From Larix sibirica (lineage: Eukaryota > Streptophyta > Pinopsida > Pinales > Pinaceae), in assembly GCA_004151065.3 (NCBI GenBank), contig NWUY0300129039.1:1-10490 (forward strand): a DNA stretch of 10,490 nt, written 5' to 3'. Under the pieces are notes generated by a model. The model made no database searches. It saw only the letters and a list, made by a program, of their open reading frames with translations, and was not told where the DNA came from. Below are positions 1-8,105 of the stretch, piece by piece; the stretch's first letter is position 1; the number at the start of each line of letters is the position of its first letter. The translations under genes were made by a program, and so were the position numbers.

Positions 1-7
1 TCTTTGT

Positions 8-276
8 TTTGAGAATATGTTGGATCTTCAAGGGGGATACATGGGGACATTGAATCTTTGGAAGATGCACTTGCAGAATTCATAGTTTCTGAATTACTGG
101 ATGGAGAAAACAATTACAAATATAACATGTACAAATTCTATGTGAAATCTAAAAAGCGGTTGGATGTGCATGAAGCTCCAAACATTCTTACAATTACCTT
201 GAAGAGATTTAAGAGTGGAAGGATTAATAAACTCAACAAGCATGTTACTTTCCCAAAGGTATTGGATAAACACTAG
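8..276 (+). pseudogene. Ubiquitin-specific protease (plant UBP15-19 type) fragment, decayed
   Basis: This is a remnant of a plant ubiquitin carboxyl-terminal hydrolase (peptidase C19), which cleaves ubiquitin from proteins. Bases 8-28 read FENMLDL, the usual lead-in to the finger region. A frameshift follows, and from about 37 another frame reads GDIESLEDALAEF, then HEAPNILTITLKRF and GRINKLNKHVTFP, all close to the middle of the catalytic domain in UBP15-19 proteins. The zinc-ribbon pair of the family (YKCxxC) is lost: both cysteines are tyrosine here (codons 121-123 and 130-132), each one G-to-A step away from Cys. A stop at 274-276 cuts it off before the catalytic His box, and I do not find that box downstream. 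The Cys box would lie left of the window. Family assignment is firm; the exact subfamily member is not. It is a pseudogene fragment, or one decayed exon of a longer dead copy. Confidence 0.82.
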
Positions 277-2092
277 TGGCCTTGAAAAACTCGTTTTCAC
301 ATTACAAACAACCAATGTAAATTGGATGGTGGCTTAAAGGATGCTGATACCCTGAGATTACTAAAGCATAGTAGTTTTATAAATATAGTTCGATGGCATG
401 CTTTGCATAAATAATGAAGAAATATTTGGGGGGTTATTGATCATGTTCATCAACATGGAAGGGATCACATGGATTGTATAATAACTGAAGATCATTATGT
501 TGTATATTTTTCTTATGCTAGGAAGATAATGTTGCTATATTTCATAGCACACTTTTGTGATGGAGCTCGTTTTAGTCTTGGCATTGAGGTTTGAGTAACT
601 ATGAAGTTGGATACATGCTCATAAGCTTGTACAAGTTTAAGTGTTTTTAATAGCTAGATGGTTGTTGAAGAGACACGGGAAAATGATAAATGGTGATCGC
701 AAGGTGAAATTCACTCATAAGAAGTTTCCAAATATACAAGTCATGAAAAATCACAAGTGCGTGCAATTAGTTAAACTGATACTTCGAGTTTAGAACATTG
801 AACTATTAAAAGGTGTAGTAGTAGTTTGAGCCACCTAGTTGTTGGCATGAATGGAAAATGTACTAGTATAGTTGAGCCAATAGTAAAAGGAGGATGAGAC
901 TATAGAAAAGGGTGCATTCGAAAGGGTAATGGACATGAATTGAGGAGCTAGAAGTAGTTAGTCTTTCAAGAAGTTTCAAACTAAGTTTGAATGTGGTTTA
1001 AAAATAAGTATAACTCCAGTTGTTATAGAATCTAGTGGTAGTTAAAGGGGTCTTGAAACTTATCTTGTTATATGGATAGTGGTGCCATGTTGCATATTAT
1101 GGTGCTACTACTTGTTCTCATCATCATTGCATGCTAATTTAATAATTCGATGTGCTATACACTAAGTTTTACATGCATCCTCTTATCCTTATTATTGATT
1201 TCATCAATGACATGTGGAAAAATCTGATTGGTTCATGTGTCACCTAGACCATGATTTTGGTGTCATCAAAATGATGTGGGACTCCTAGTCCCACCAAATG
1301 TCCTAACTCTTCCATTTTCATTTATGTACTTAGGAAATTATGATATTCAAATTATGGGAATGAGTTTCTCTCAAACCCTAATATAACATGTTTTACCCTT
1401 ATGGCAATTTTGTTCTATCCTTAGACTTAAAATAGTTTAATTTCTCTTAATTAGAGTACCAAGTCCAAAAAACACTTGTGTGATATAGCATGCTCAAGGT
1501 CCTAAATTTGCATAGATTCACATATATGAAATAATGATATATTTGGAGCTAGTTCGACATTGAGTCTGTGTAGTAAGTTATCTATGTAAATAACAAAAGG
1601 TTTAGAATCCATCCACCCTCATGTACATGAAATAATAGTAAATTCAATTTCTTATGTGATAAGTTTGTAAGATGAGTCATGTGTCATAAACACCAAGGAG
1701 TCAAATTTTCCCATGTCTTTTTCTTGAAAAGGTTTTGTAATTCCTAAGGTTGGGTCTATGAAGTAACTTATGTAACTCAAAACCACATGAAGAATGAATT
1801 TTTCCCATGTTGATGGTTCCAAAGGTCCTATAAATTGGACTTAAGAACAGAGGATCTAGAAATTCCAAGTGGCACTTTCAATGTCCTCCATGTGTCCCAT
1901 GGACTAAAATATTCTTGACATTATCACGATGACATGCCAAGATTTGATTGAACATGTCTCTCCCCATTGTCATTGATGACATGATCGTGGATGACATGGC
2001 CCACAAGAACACTAACACATGACATGCTAATTTTGTTGTTGTGTCATTATTTATGGATTTGCATTGTGTTGGAGTTTATTACCCAACGTTTT
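277..2092. other. Gene-free AT-rich intergenic DNA
   Basis: I recognise no gene, RNA or complete mobile element here. All six frames are closed at short intervals. The longest suggestive stretch is about 50 codons around 640-790 (basic, with KMINGDRKVKF), which matches no family I know. Two segments look distantly alike: about 1205-1245 and about 1927-1965 share the order ATGACATG, a purine-rich run, TGATTG and CATGT, and both lie in DNA rich in short GACATG/CATGT words. This may be an old dispersed or tandem repeat, too diverged to define by eye. The stretch may hold the rest of the dead ubiquitin-protease locus, but nothing visible proves it. Confidence 0.6.
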
Positions 2093-2109
2093 GAGTGGAC
2101 ACACCACTC
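2093..2109. repeat. Small perfect inverted repeat (hairpin)
   Basis: GAGTGG at 2093-2098 is followed by a five-base loop (ACACA) and its exact reverse complement CCACTC at 2104-2109. Just upstream, GTTGG and CCAAC around 2068-2086 form a second short palindromic pair. Six base pairs can occur by chance in 10 kb, so this is a description of structure and not a claim of function. There is no U-run to suggest a terminator. Confidence 0.4.
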
Positions 2110-2199
2110 GTTATCAGGGGAACAAAGAGAAGCAACAATAGTTAGACAATAGTAGACTAATGTTGAATTTAAAGGTGAAGGTAAGGAAGCCATTAGGAT

Positions 2200-2520
2200 T
2201 TAGGTAGAAAAATGAACCATTACATGAAATACCAAAGAAGTAGAAAATTCAACAAAAGTAATTAAAATAATAAAAAGAGAGAGAAGTGAACGGAAAAAAA
2301 AGGGGGGAAAAGAGATATAAATTTTTATGAAAAATAAAAGGAGGGTGGTTAAAGAATAAGTGAGGAAAAACTAAGGAAACAATATACATATAAATTATTT
2401 AAATGATTAGGGAGGCAAGTAAAAGAAAATTTTAAGAATAACAATAAATTTTAAGTAGGAATAACAACCAATTATGGATTAAATTTAAATTTTTAAGTAA
2501 GAATAAGAATAAATTATAGA
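2200..2520. other. A/purine-rich low-complexity stretch
   Basis: The + strand becomes strongly A- and purine-rich, with long runs lacking C. Around 2294-2311 it reads eight A, six G, four A. Between about 2425 and 2520 the phrase AATTTTAAG followed by AGGAATAA or AGAATAA recurs imperfectly about three times. No coding potential is visible. It lies upstream of LINE ORF1, and could be the A-rich tail of an older inserted element or simply low-complexity DNA. Confidence 0.5.
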
Positions 2521-2851
2521 TGTTGTCCTCTTAAGATAAAAAAAGATATCGGTTGGATGAAAAAAATCCAAGAATTGGATCCTCTAGTTCTTGGACTTTT
2601 AGCTTCAGTTTTATCTTGTTCTATGGCTTGATCCTTCGTTAGCTTCATCTTTGGATCTTGGCTTAGGGAAAATATTTTATGATACATTTGTAGTGAGTAG
2701 CGATCCTTTCTCTCCTCCTTTGGAAAGTCTCGTTCGCTGACATGTTCTTGGAGGTCTCATGAGTTGAAAGTAGGCTTTTCAATCTCAACCTTTCAACAAA
2801 ATATTTGTTCATTACCCCTCCTTTTCAGCTACAATCAACCCTCCATTTTGT
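2521..2851 (+). other. Region upstream of LINE ORF1, possible 5' leader
   Basis: This stretch is pyrimidine-richer than the DNA before it (for example CTTTCTCTCCTCCTTT near 2706-2721) and has no recognisable reading frame. Base composition changes sharply near 2525, which could mark the 5' end of the LINE, because plant LINEs carry an internal promoter in a 5' UTR of a few hundred bases. I cannot see a target-site duplication, so the element boundary is inference only. Confidence 0.3.
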
Positions 2852-4329
2852 TTGATGCTCGGCCAACTAGTAATGGCTCCCTCTGGGCGATTGAGATCGA
2901 CCCACCATCCTTCTAGTTCTAGGTCTAATCTTATAGCCAATGCAGGGAAGGATTTGGATGCCACCATGCACTCAATCCTAGACCCCGTGGTGGTTTCAGG
3001 AATGGGAGGAGAGGGTATCAAGATGAAGAAGTCGCCCCTAGACAAATCCAATCCCCTTGAAAACTATTGAGCTCTAGGGCAGTGTATTCCTAAAGAGCCG
3101 TACATACCCAAGTATGAAGTCATTTCATCTAGTATTCTCTAAACCATCAGGATATGAAAGATCATATGATTATGCACAAATTCATGGGTCTTTGGCCAAC
3201 AGAAAAATACCTGGTATGGTGGATAAATAATAAATGGAATCCTAAAGGAAATTTCGACCTAAAGCTCAAATCCAAAGGGTTTTTCTTAGTAATATTCACT
3301 AATATGGAAGATCACAATATGGTGTTTTAGAGAGACCCCTAGTTTTTCAATTCGGTTGAGTTATACATCAGATTCTGGACCGAACATTTCTAGCCCCAAA
3401 AAGAGGACTTCTCAGCAACCCTAATCTAGGTTCGCTTGTATTCTCTACCACATGAATACTAGGAACATGAAACCCTTGAGGGTATAGTCAATACATTGGG
3501 AAAATATACCAGGGCCTCTGAGGATGCATGTCATGGAAAATGCATTTCCTATGCTCGCATATACATATACATGAATGTATCTAAGCTCCTACTAGAAACT
3601 ATCTACTTAGCCTAGTATGAATCTTAATGGGTTCAAACCTTAGCTTATGAACTCATTCCCTTTCGTTGTAGTAAATTCCATGAACATGGGTATCTCTTTA
3701 AAGACTTAACTCTTAACAAAACCCAACCGATCTCCAAAACCTTGGATCCAAAAGGATTTTCTAAATTCATGGGGCGTCGACACCAAAACAAGAAAACTAT
3801 GACAATAGATCCAATCCAAAAAGTTTAGGTGTTAAAAAAATTTGAAGCTCTAAATCAAATCTCAGAAAATATGGAGCAATCTGAACTCCAACCTTCGAAG
3901 GCCCCCATGATCTCCCAACTAGTAGATCCATTATTTGGCTTAAACCCTCCACCTCATGAGGAAGAAATGGAAAAAAAATGATGAAGGGAACAACATGGAC
4001 ATAGCAGAATTGGATCTTCAAGAAATTGAAGAAGCCCATCGAAAAAAAAAATCACCATCCCAGAACCCCAACTACAACTCTTCAAAGAAGCCCTTATCAA
4101 GTCATGAACTAAGCAAAATTCAACATCTACAACCTAGAGAAACCAAGTTAGCCTTGGAGTAAAATCCAATATCATAAAGGAAAAAAACATTCCACACCAA
4201 GAGGACCAAAAAAGGGGTAGAAAAACCATTGGAAAACACATCAATGAAGTGGGAAAATTGATGATTGACTCAGGTCAATAATCCCAAATGGATAAGTTCT
4301 TCTCCTCACCTTCCAATGTTTCCCAATGA
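2852..4329 (+). pseudogene. LINE ORF1 (DUF4283 and zinc-knuckle RNA-binding protein), decayed
   Basis: ORF1 proteins of plant LINEs bind the element RNA and form the ribonucleoprotein with ORF2. The first part (2852-3070) is a Ser/Gly-rich leader. From about 3154 to 3600 the next frame reads as DUF4283: MHKFMGLWPTEKYL, KGFFLVIF, VRLYSLPHEY, LEGIVNTLGKY and ISYARIYIYMNVSK, with Trp codons turned to stops at 3328-3330 and 3340-3342. A zinc knuckle follows at 3667-3708 (CSKFHEHGYLFKDL). Of the expected C-x2-C-x4-H-x4-C ligands only the first Cys remains; the others are Phe, Tyr and Leu. The C-terminal part is charged, with EDQKRGRKTIGK near 4188. Frameshifts fall near 3150 and at two A-runs, 3971-3978 and 4042-4051. 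In the final frame a TAA occurs at 4279, but protein-like sequence (QMDKFFSSPSN) continues to a TGA at 4327-4329, which I take as the ancestral stop. The exact start is uncertain. Confidence 0.78.
4326..4329 (+). promoter_or_regulatory. Overlapping ORF1 stop and ORF2 start (ATGA)
   Basis: In the last ORF1 frame the codons read TCC CAA TGA, with TGA at 4327-4329. The ORF2 ATG is at 4326-4328, one base back, giving ATGA. ORF2 homology begins at once from this ATG, so the start is well supported. An overlap of this kind fits translation of ORF2 by termination and re-initiation. The ORF1 frame has a mutational TAA at 4279, so the claim depends on reading through it. Confidence 0.55.
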
Positions 4330-5016
4330 ATATTATTACTTGGAACATAAGATGAATTAACGACTCAACCAAACACAAGATTCTGTGGAGTAAGTTAGGT
4401 CAGGAAAAACCCTCTATAATGATGATACAAGAAACAAAATGCTCAACTAACACTTTAAACAACATTGCTACAAAAATTTGGAAAGGCTCGAAAGCAATGG
4501 TTCTAGACGTAGCAGGTGCCATTGAAGGACTAACCGTTTTGTGGAATCCGATAGAAATTTTTTTGGATAGATTTATAGATACCACCCAAACTACATCAAC
4601 AAGCTACCATTGCATCTACACCAATGAAAAAGGTCATATAGCAAAGGTCTACGGACCTTAGAGATTGAATCATAAAGTCACCTTTCTGGCTCACCTACAA
4701 TGGCTCAAAGAACTCGATTGAGAGAAATTGTGTATTATTGGAGGTGTTTTCAACATAATAATTTCTCTCATAGAGAAATAGGGAGGCCTTATATGAATAT
4801 ACTGAGACAATACTCTATTCAAGGTCATCATCTCTCAGCCCAATCTAATAGATATGGAAACCACCAATGGAATCCATACTGAATAATACATGTGGAGGTG
4901 AAAATCAGAACGCCTCTTGTATAGAAATATTTCTCGTAATAGAAGACCTCATTAACATAGGAATGGACTAAACAACTACCATCCTCCATGTGAATGGATC
5001 AAACCAATGGCTGATC
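4326..5016 (+). pseudogene. LINE endonuclease domain (EEP fold), catalytically dead
   Basis: This is the apurinic-like endonuclease of the exonuclease-endonuclease-phosphatase family, which makes the first-strand nick. Recognisable blocks are NIITWNIR with the metal-binding Asn, MMIQETK with the catalytic Glu, GLTVLWNP, and VYGP followed by RLNHKVTFLAHL. The GGDFN motif reads GGVFN, so its Asp is Val (codon 4746-4748). The closing SDHWPI motif reads SNQWLI, so both the Asp (5002-5004) and the His (5005-5007) of the active site are lost. A two-base deletion near 4877 (HTWNN broken to HT-E) shifts the frame. Stops occur at NIR*, GP*RLN and LD*EKL. Domain identity is certain; loss of activity follows from three lost catalytic positions. 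Confidence 0.88.
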
Positions 5017-5676
5017 TATCTTCATTGGAAACTAGGTAGAGCCCATGCTTACAGGAATTTTCGCTTTGGAAAATTATGGATAGATCATCCTAATTTCAAA
5101 GAAAACATCCAATCATGGTGGAAAGAAGCTTCAATTTCAATAGGCACCCTTCTGTTTCACTTCCAACAAAAGTTGAAAAATATTAAACAAAAGGTGAAAG
5201 AATGGAACCCATAAAATTTTAGTAACAATTTTTAGGCTAAAAGAACCTCAATGGTGCTCATGGAATCCATTCAAAAATGTATGAATGAGGAATTCCATGT
5301 GCTAGAACTTGAATTAGAGGAGGCCCAACTAATGCAACAACTCAAAGACGGGCTGAAACAAGAGGAGATTCTATGGCATCACAAGTCTCGAGTACACAGG
5401 CTCCAAGAAAGGGAATGCAACTCCAAATTCTTCCATCATTCTATGCTCCAACATTTCCAACATAACAAAAACATTTCTCTCATGAACATAAAAGGTAACA
5501 ATATCCTAGAACATGATCAGATAATTGAAGAATTAGTCTCTCACTTTAATAGCCTCCTTAATGAACCTGTCCATGATCACTCTAAATCTATTCAAAGTAT
5601 AACCAAACACATTCCAAAATTGGTCACAGATGAGAAAAATGATAACCCGATGAGGTCCATAATAGAAGAATAAGTA
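5017..5676 (+). pseudogene. ORF2 linker between endonuclease and RT
   Basis: This segment carries the conserved plant LINE linker: FRFGKLWIDHPNFKENI, then WWKEASISIGT and KLKNIKQKVKEWNP, and after two stops (5212-5214 and 5233-5235) an intact 140-codon run from 5251 with HHKSRVHRLQERECNSKFFH. The latter matches the usual W-x-QKSRxxWLxxGDxNTKFFH block of plant LINE ORF2, with GDxNT replaced by RECNS. It is helical and charged. It has no catalytic residues and joins endonuclease to polymerase. The 5251-5673 run is the longest stop-free piece of the element. Confidence 0.8.
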
Positions 5677-6620
5677 TATCAAGCAATTCAAAAAATTTCT
5701 TTGGGTAAGTCCCAATGCCCAGATGGCTTCACAAAATACGTTTTTCATGCTTGCTAGAATATTATAAAAAATGAAGTATGGGCCATAGTCGAGGAATCTC
5801 GTAAATCCGTGGGAATTATTTCATCTTTCAACTCCACCTTTGTTGCATTAATCCATAAGGTTGATAGCCCCTCTACCCTTGATAAATTTAGACCTATTTC
5901 TCTCTGCAATGTCATGTTGAAATAACTAAAGTCATTCCCAATCACCTCAAACCACTTCTTCCTATATTTATTTTCCTAGAACAAACTTGCTATGTGGAAG
6001 GCATACAAATTATGGAAGGAATAATACTGACTCGTGACCTCATCCATTCTCTACAGGTAAATAAGAAACCATGAATTCTCATCAAGCTAGACACGCCCAA
6101 ATCATTCGACAAACTCAATTGGAAATACATAAAGCAAATGATGTTAGCCTTTGGTTTTAACCCCTCTTGGACTAATTGGATTATGTCCCTCATCTCCTCG
6201 ACCTTCTTCTTGATTTTAGTCAATGGATCATCCAACTCTACTTCCCCTCCTCTAGGCATTCAGAAAGGATATCCTCTTTATTCTAATGGTGGAGGGTCTT
6301 GGCAGATGCACTAAAGTAGAAGTGACTGCCTCTCACATCAAAGGAATTTGTCCACAAAGACAAGACCCTACTTTTTCTCATTAGCAATTTGTAGATGAAA
6401 CTCTCCTCTAGGAATACCCCTCTGTTCATAAATCTTCCACCTTCAAGCAAATTCTCACTCAATTTATTGTAGCCTCAGGAACTTCCATAAATTATGAAAA
6501 ATCCTAGTTATTTTTTTTAACTCTCCCCTTGTTGTTCAGTTGCACATGTCTTGTCTTCTTGGATTCCTAAGGATATCCCTTCCCTCTAAATATATTGGAG
6601 CCCCCTACTAGACAAACCTC
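5677..6620 (+). pseudogene. LINE reverse transcriptase domain, broken
   Basis: This RVT_1 polymerase would copy the element RNA at the nick. Blocks seen in order are GKSQCPDGF (5704-5730), TFVALIHKVDSP, DKFRPISLCNV (5881-5913), motif A KLDTPKSFDKLNW from 6084 with the first catalytic Asp kept (6090-6092), FGFNPSWTNWIMSLIS, motif B as GIQKGYPL at 6255-6278 (family GxRQGDPL, so three key residues differ), and motif C as FVDE at 6388-6399 in place of F/YxDD, changing the second catalytic Asp to Glu. SGTSINYEKS and LPSKYIGAP follow. Frameshifts: one A lost near 5922, about 14 bases lost after 6278, one T lost in the T-run near 6511-6518, one C lost near 6605. It cannot encode a working polymerase. 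Confidence 0.9.
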
Positions 6621-6695
6621 TTCACCAAGCATCCTGGGAAGATCTTCTTGTAAGGTTGGACAAACACTTATTAATTTGGACCTTTCGCTCTCTGA

Positions 6696-6980
6696 ATCTG
6701 GGTAGCTGTTCTGTTATGGTAAAATATGTTCTCTAGTCCATGCCTCTGTATATTTTCTCAGTCATGGAATCTCTTAAAATTTTCACCAAAGATATATGAA
6801 ATCTTCGGCACAATTTTCTCTAGGGAAAAAAATGAACCCACCAGAAATGGGATCTGGTACGATAGGAAGATGTCTTCCTACCCAAATTGGCCAAGCGACT
6901 AGGATTTTGTGACCAAGAACTATCAATATAGTTCTAGGGGCTAAAGTTTGGTGGATGATTGTTTAAATTTAGAATCAAAA
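6696..6980 (+). repeat. Direct repeat copy 1 (285 bases)
   Basis: This aligns base for base, without gaps, to 6982-7266 at an offset of 286. By eye I count 16 mismatches in 285 (about 94% identity), ten of them transitions, with a cluster of four near 6828-6833. Both copies carry the same in-frame stops: after YVL, after DI, after FL, before ED, two around the SI*F*G block, and within GG*LFKF. The duplication is therefore younger than most of the decay. Copy 1 ends at the base just before the N. Confidence 0.93.
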
Positions 6981-6981
6981 N
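6981..6981. other. Single ambiguous base (N) at the repeat junction
   Basis: The only non-ACGT base I noticed lies exactly between the two 285-base copies. This may be an unresolved base call or a one-base contig join. Its position makes the local assembly suspect. Confidence 0.95.
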
Positions 6982-7266
6982 ATCTGGGTAGCCGTTCTGT
7001 TATGGTAAAATATGTTCTCTAGTCCATGCCTCTGTATATTTTCTTAGTCATGGAAGCTCTTAAAATTTTCATCAAAGATATATGAAATCTTCGGCACAAT
7101 TTTCTCTAGGGAAACATCTAAACCCACTAGAAATGGGATCTGGTACAATAGGAAGATGTCTTCCTACCCAAATTGGCCAAGTGACTAGGATTTTGTGACC
7201 AGGAACTATCCGTATAGTTCTAGGGGCCAAATTTTGGTGGATGATTGTTTAAATTTAGAATCAAAA
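6982..7266 (+). repeat. Direct repeat copy 2 (285 bases)
   Basis: Second copy of 6696-6980. It is slightly more decayed: it has two further stops, CAG to TAG near 7129 and CGA to TGA in AKRLG (AK*LG). The right end continues naturally into the rest of ORF2 through TTTAGAATCAAAA and then WGNFWKAK, so this copy is the one continuous with the 3' part of the element. Confidence 0.93.
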
Positions 7267-7269
7267 CCA

Positions 7270-7715
7270 TGGGGAAATTTTTGGAAAGCTAAATAATCCC
7301 CTAATATTCCCAAATAGGACTTGGTTCGTATGGATAGTGAATTAACATGCTCGTTGATTTGGAACTCGGATTGGAACAATCGAAAGTTTATTCAAGATCA
7401 TTTATTTTGGGAAATAAAAGATGGACATATAACACTCTTTTGGGAAGAATCCTGGAAACAAATGCCAAAGTTAACAGAGGTAATAGATATTGGTCCAGTT
7501 TAGGATTACGGTGGTACTCTTTCATAACAAGAATACACAAAAGTGAGACACTATTGGAATTTTCAAATTGAAGATAAATCTTGTCATAGATAGCTACCTT
7601 TAGATAGATGAACTCATCTTGCAAGATCTATCTAGACATAAAAACTTCGGAAATAACTCATGAGCAGAAGAATTCAGCTCTCTGAAGAATATGATAGCTT
7701 CAATTAGGTCATAAA
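7270..7715 (+). pseudogene. ORF2 segment between RT and zf-RVT, heavily decayed
   Basis: The frame from 7270 reads WGNFWKAK, IPK*DLVRMDSELTCS and then DHLFWEIKDGHITLFWEESW. This corresponds to the common plant LINE block in which G-x-G-x-x-I-x-F-W-x-D-x-W precedes zf-RVT. After a stop at 7501-7503 the frame shifts and many stops occur until 7716. Only short pieces are recognisable here, such as RRIQLSEEYD near 7666. This is the most damaged part of ORF2. Confidence 0.65.
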
Positions 7716-8100
7716 CCCCAAGGCCACTTCACTATCAAAGAAGGCTACTCAATAGAAGTAGGGAATCACCTTCTAGTCTATGAGAACCTCTCGACTCGAA
7801 TATGGTCTTTGAACCTATGGAATGAATTTTCTATGTTCCTATGGATTCTAGTATATAACCACACTCTAACATGGGACAATCTCATGAAATGTGGTTTTGA
7901 AGGTCCCTCCATCTATCATATTTGTAATTACAGTATGGAAATAGGGGAGCATATTCTAAAATCCCACCTCTTTATAAGTTAAGTATGGGATCAAGGCACA
8001 AATCTCTTCAGAACCAATGATAGGGACAGACAGAGTGTGGTAGCCACTATCAACAATTGGAAGGAATCAACCTTTACTAATCCCATCCACAACTGCATTT
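7716..8100 (+). pseudogene. zf-RVT zinc-binding domain of ORF2, first Cys lost
   Basis: The frame regained at 7716 opens with QGHFTIKEGYSIEVGNHLL, the usual entry to zf-RVT (family G-x-Y-S-V-K-x-x-Y). Then come RIWSLNLWNEFSMFLWIL, a NHTLTWDNLMKCGF block, IYHICNYSMEIGEHILKSHLF, and VWDQGTNLF. The family pattern is C-x2-C about 10 residues before an EH-x4-HC. Here the first Cys is Tyr (codon 7914-7916), the second Cys and the EH remain, and the last Cys is His. A stop at 7980-7982 replaces Gln before VWD. The domain is found at the C-terminal side of RT in plant LINEs and is thought to bind nucleic acid. Confidence 0.78.
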
Positions 8101-8105
8101 GGTAG

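Larger units (their letters stand above)
6621..7266 (+). pseudogene. RT thumb/connector region of ORF2, duplicated
   Basis: After the RT core the protein reads HQASWEDLLVRLD, RSLNLGSCSVMVKYVL, SMPLYIFSVMESLKIF, and then PKLAKRLGFCDQELS. These match the stretch after the RT in plant LINEs (family form LSxAGRxxLIKSVLxAMPxYxxS, then PKxxGGLGF). From 6696 the DNA is repeated: the same protein segment recurs in 6982-7266, shifted by one base in frame relative to the first copy. Protein flow is natural into copy 1 from the left and out of copy 2 to the right (WGNFWKAK), so the ancestor had one copy. Confidence 0.8.

Noticed and set aside
1066-1101. A Copia-type aspartic protease look-alike, CYMDSGAMLHIM.
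   Set aside because: The 12-codon match to the DSGA core is tempting, but there is a stop just upstream in frame and no gag, integrase or RT sequence around it, so chance is the better explanation.
1374-1383. AAACCCTAAT, similar to the plant telomere unit.
   Set aside because: There is only one copy; an interstitial telomere tract would need several in tandem.
2812-3051. A minus-strand open frame of 79 codons over the start of LINE ORF1.
   Set aside because: It mirrors the ORF1 leader, has no family resemblance, and everything recognised around it is on the + strand.
6661-7266. The two 285-base copies as a chimera of two independent LINE insertions.
   Set aside because: They share at least seven identical in-frame stops, which independent insertions from an active parent would not.
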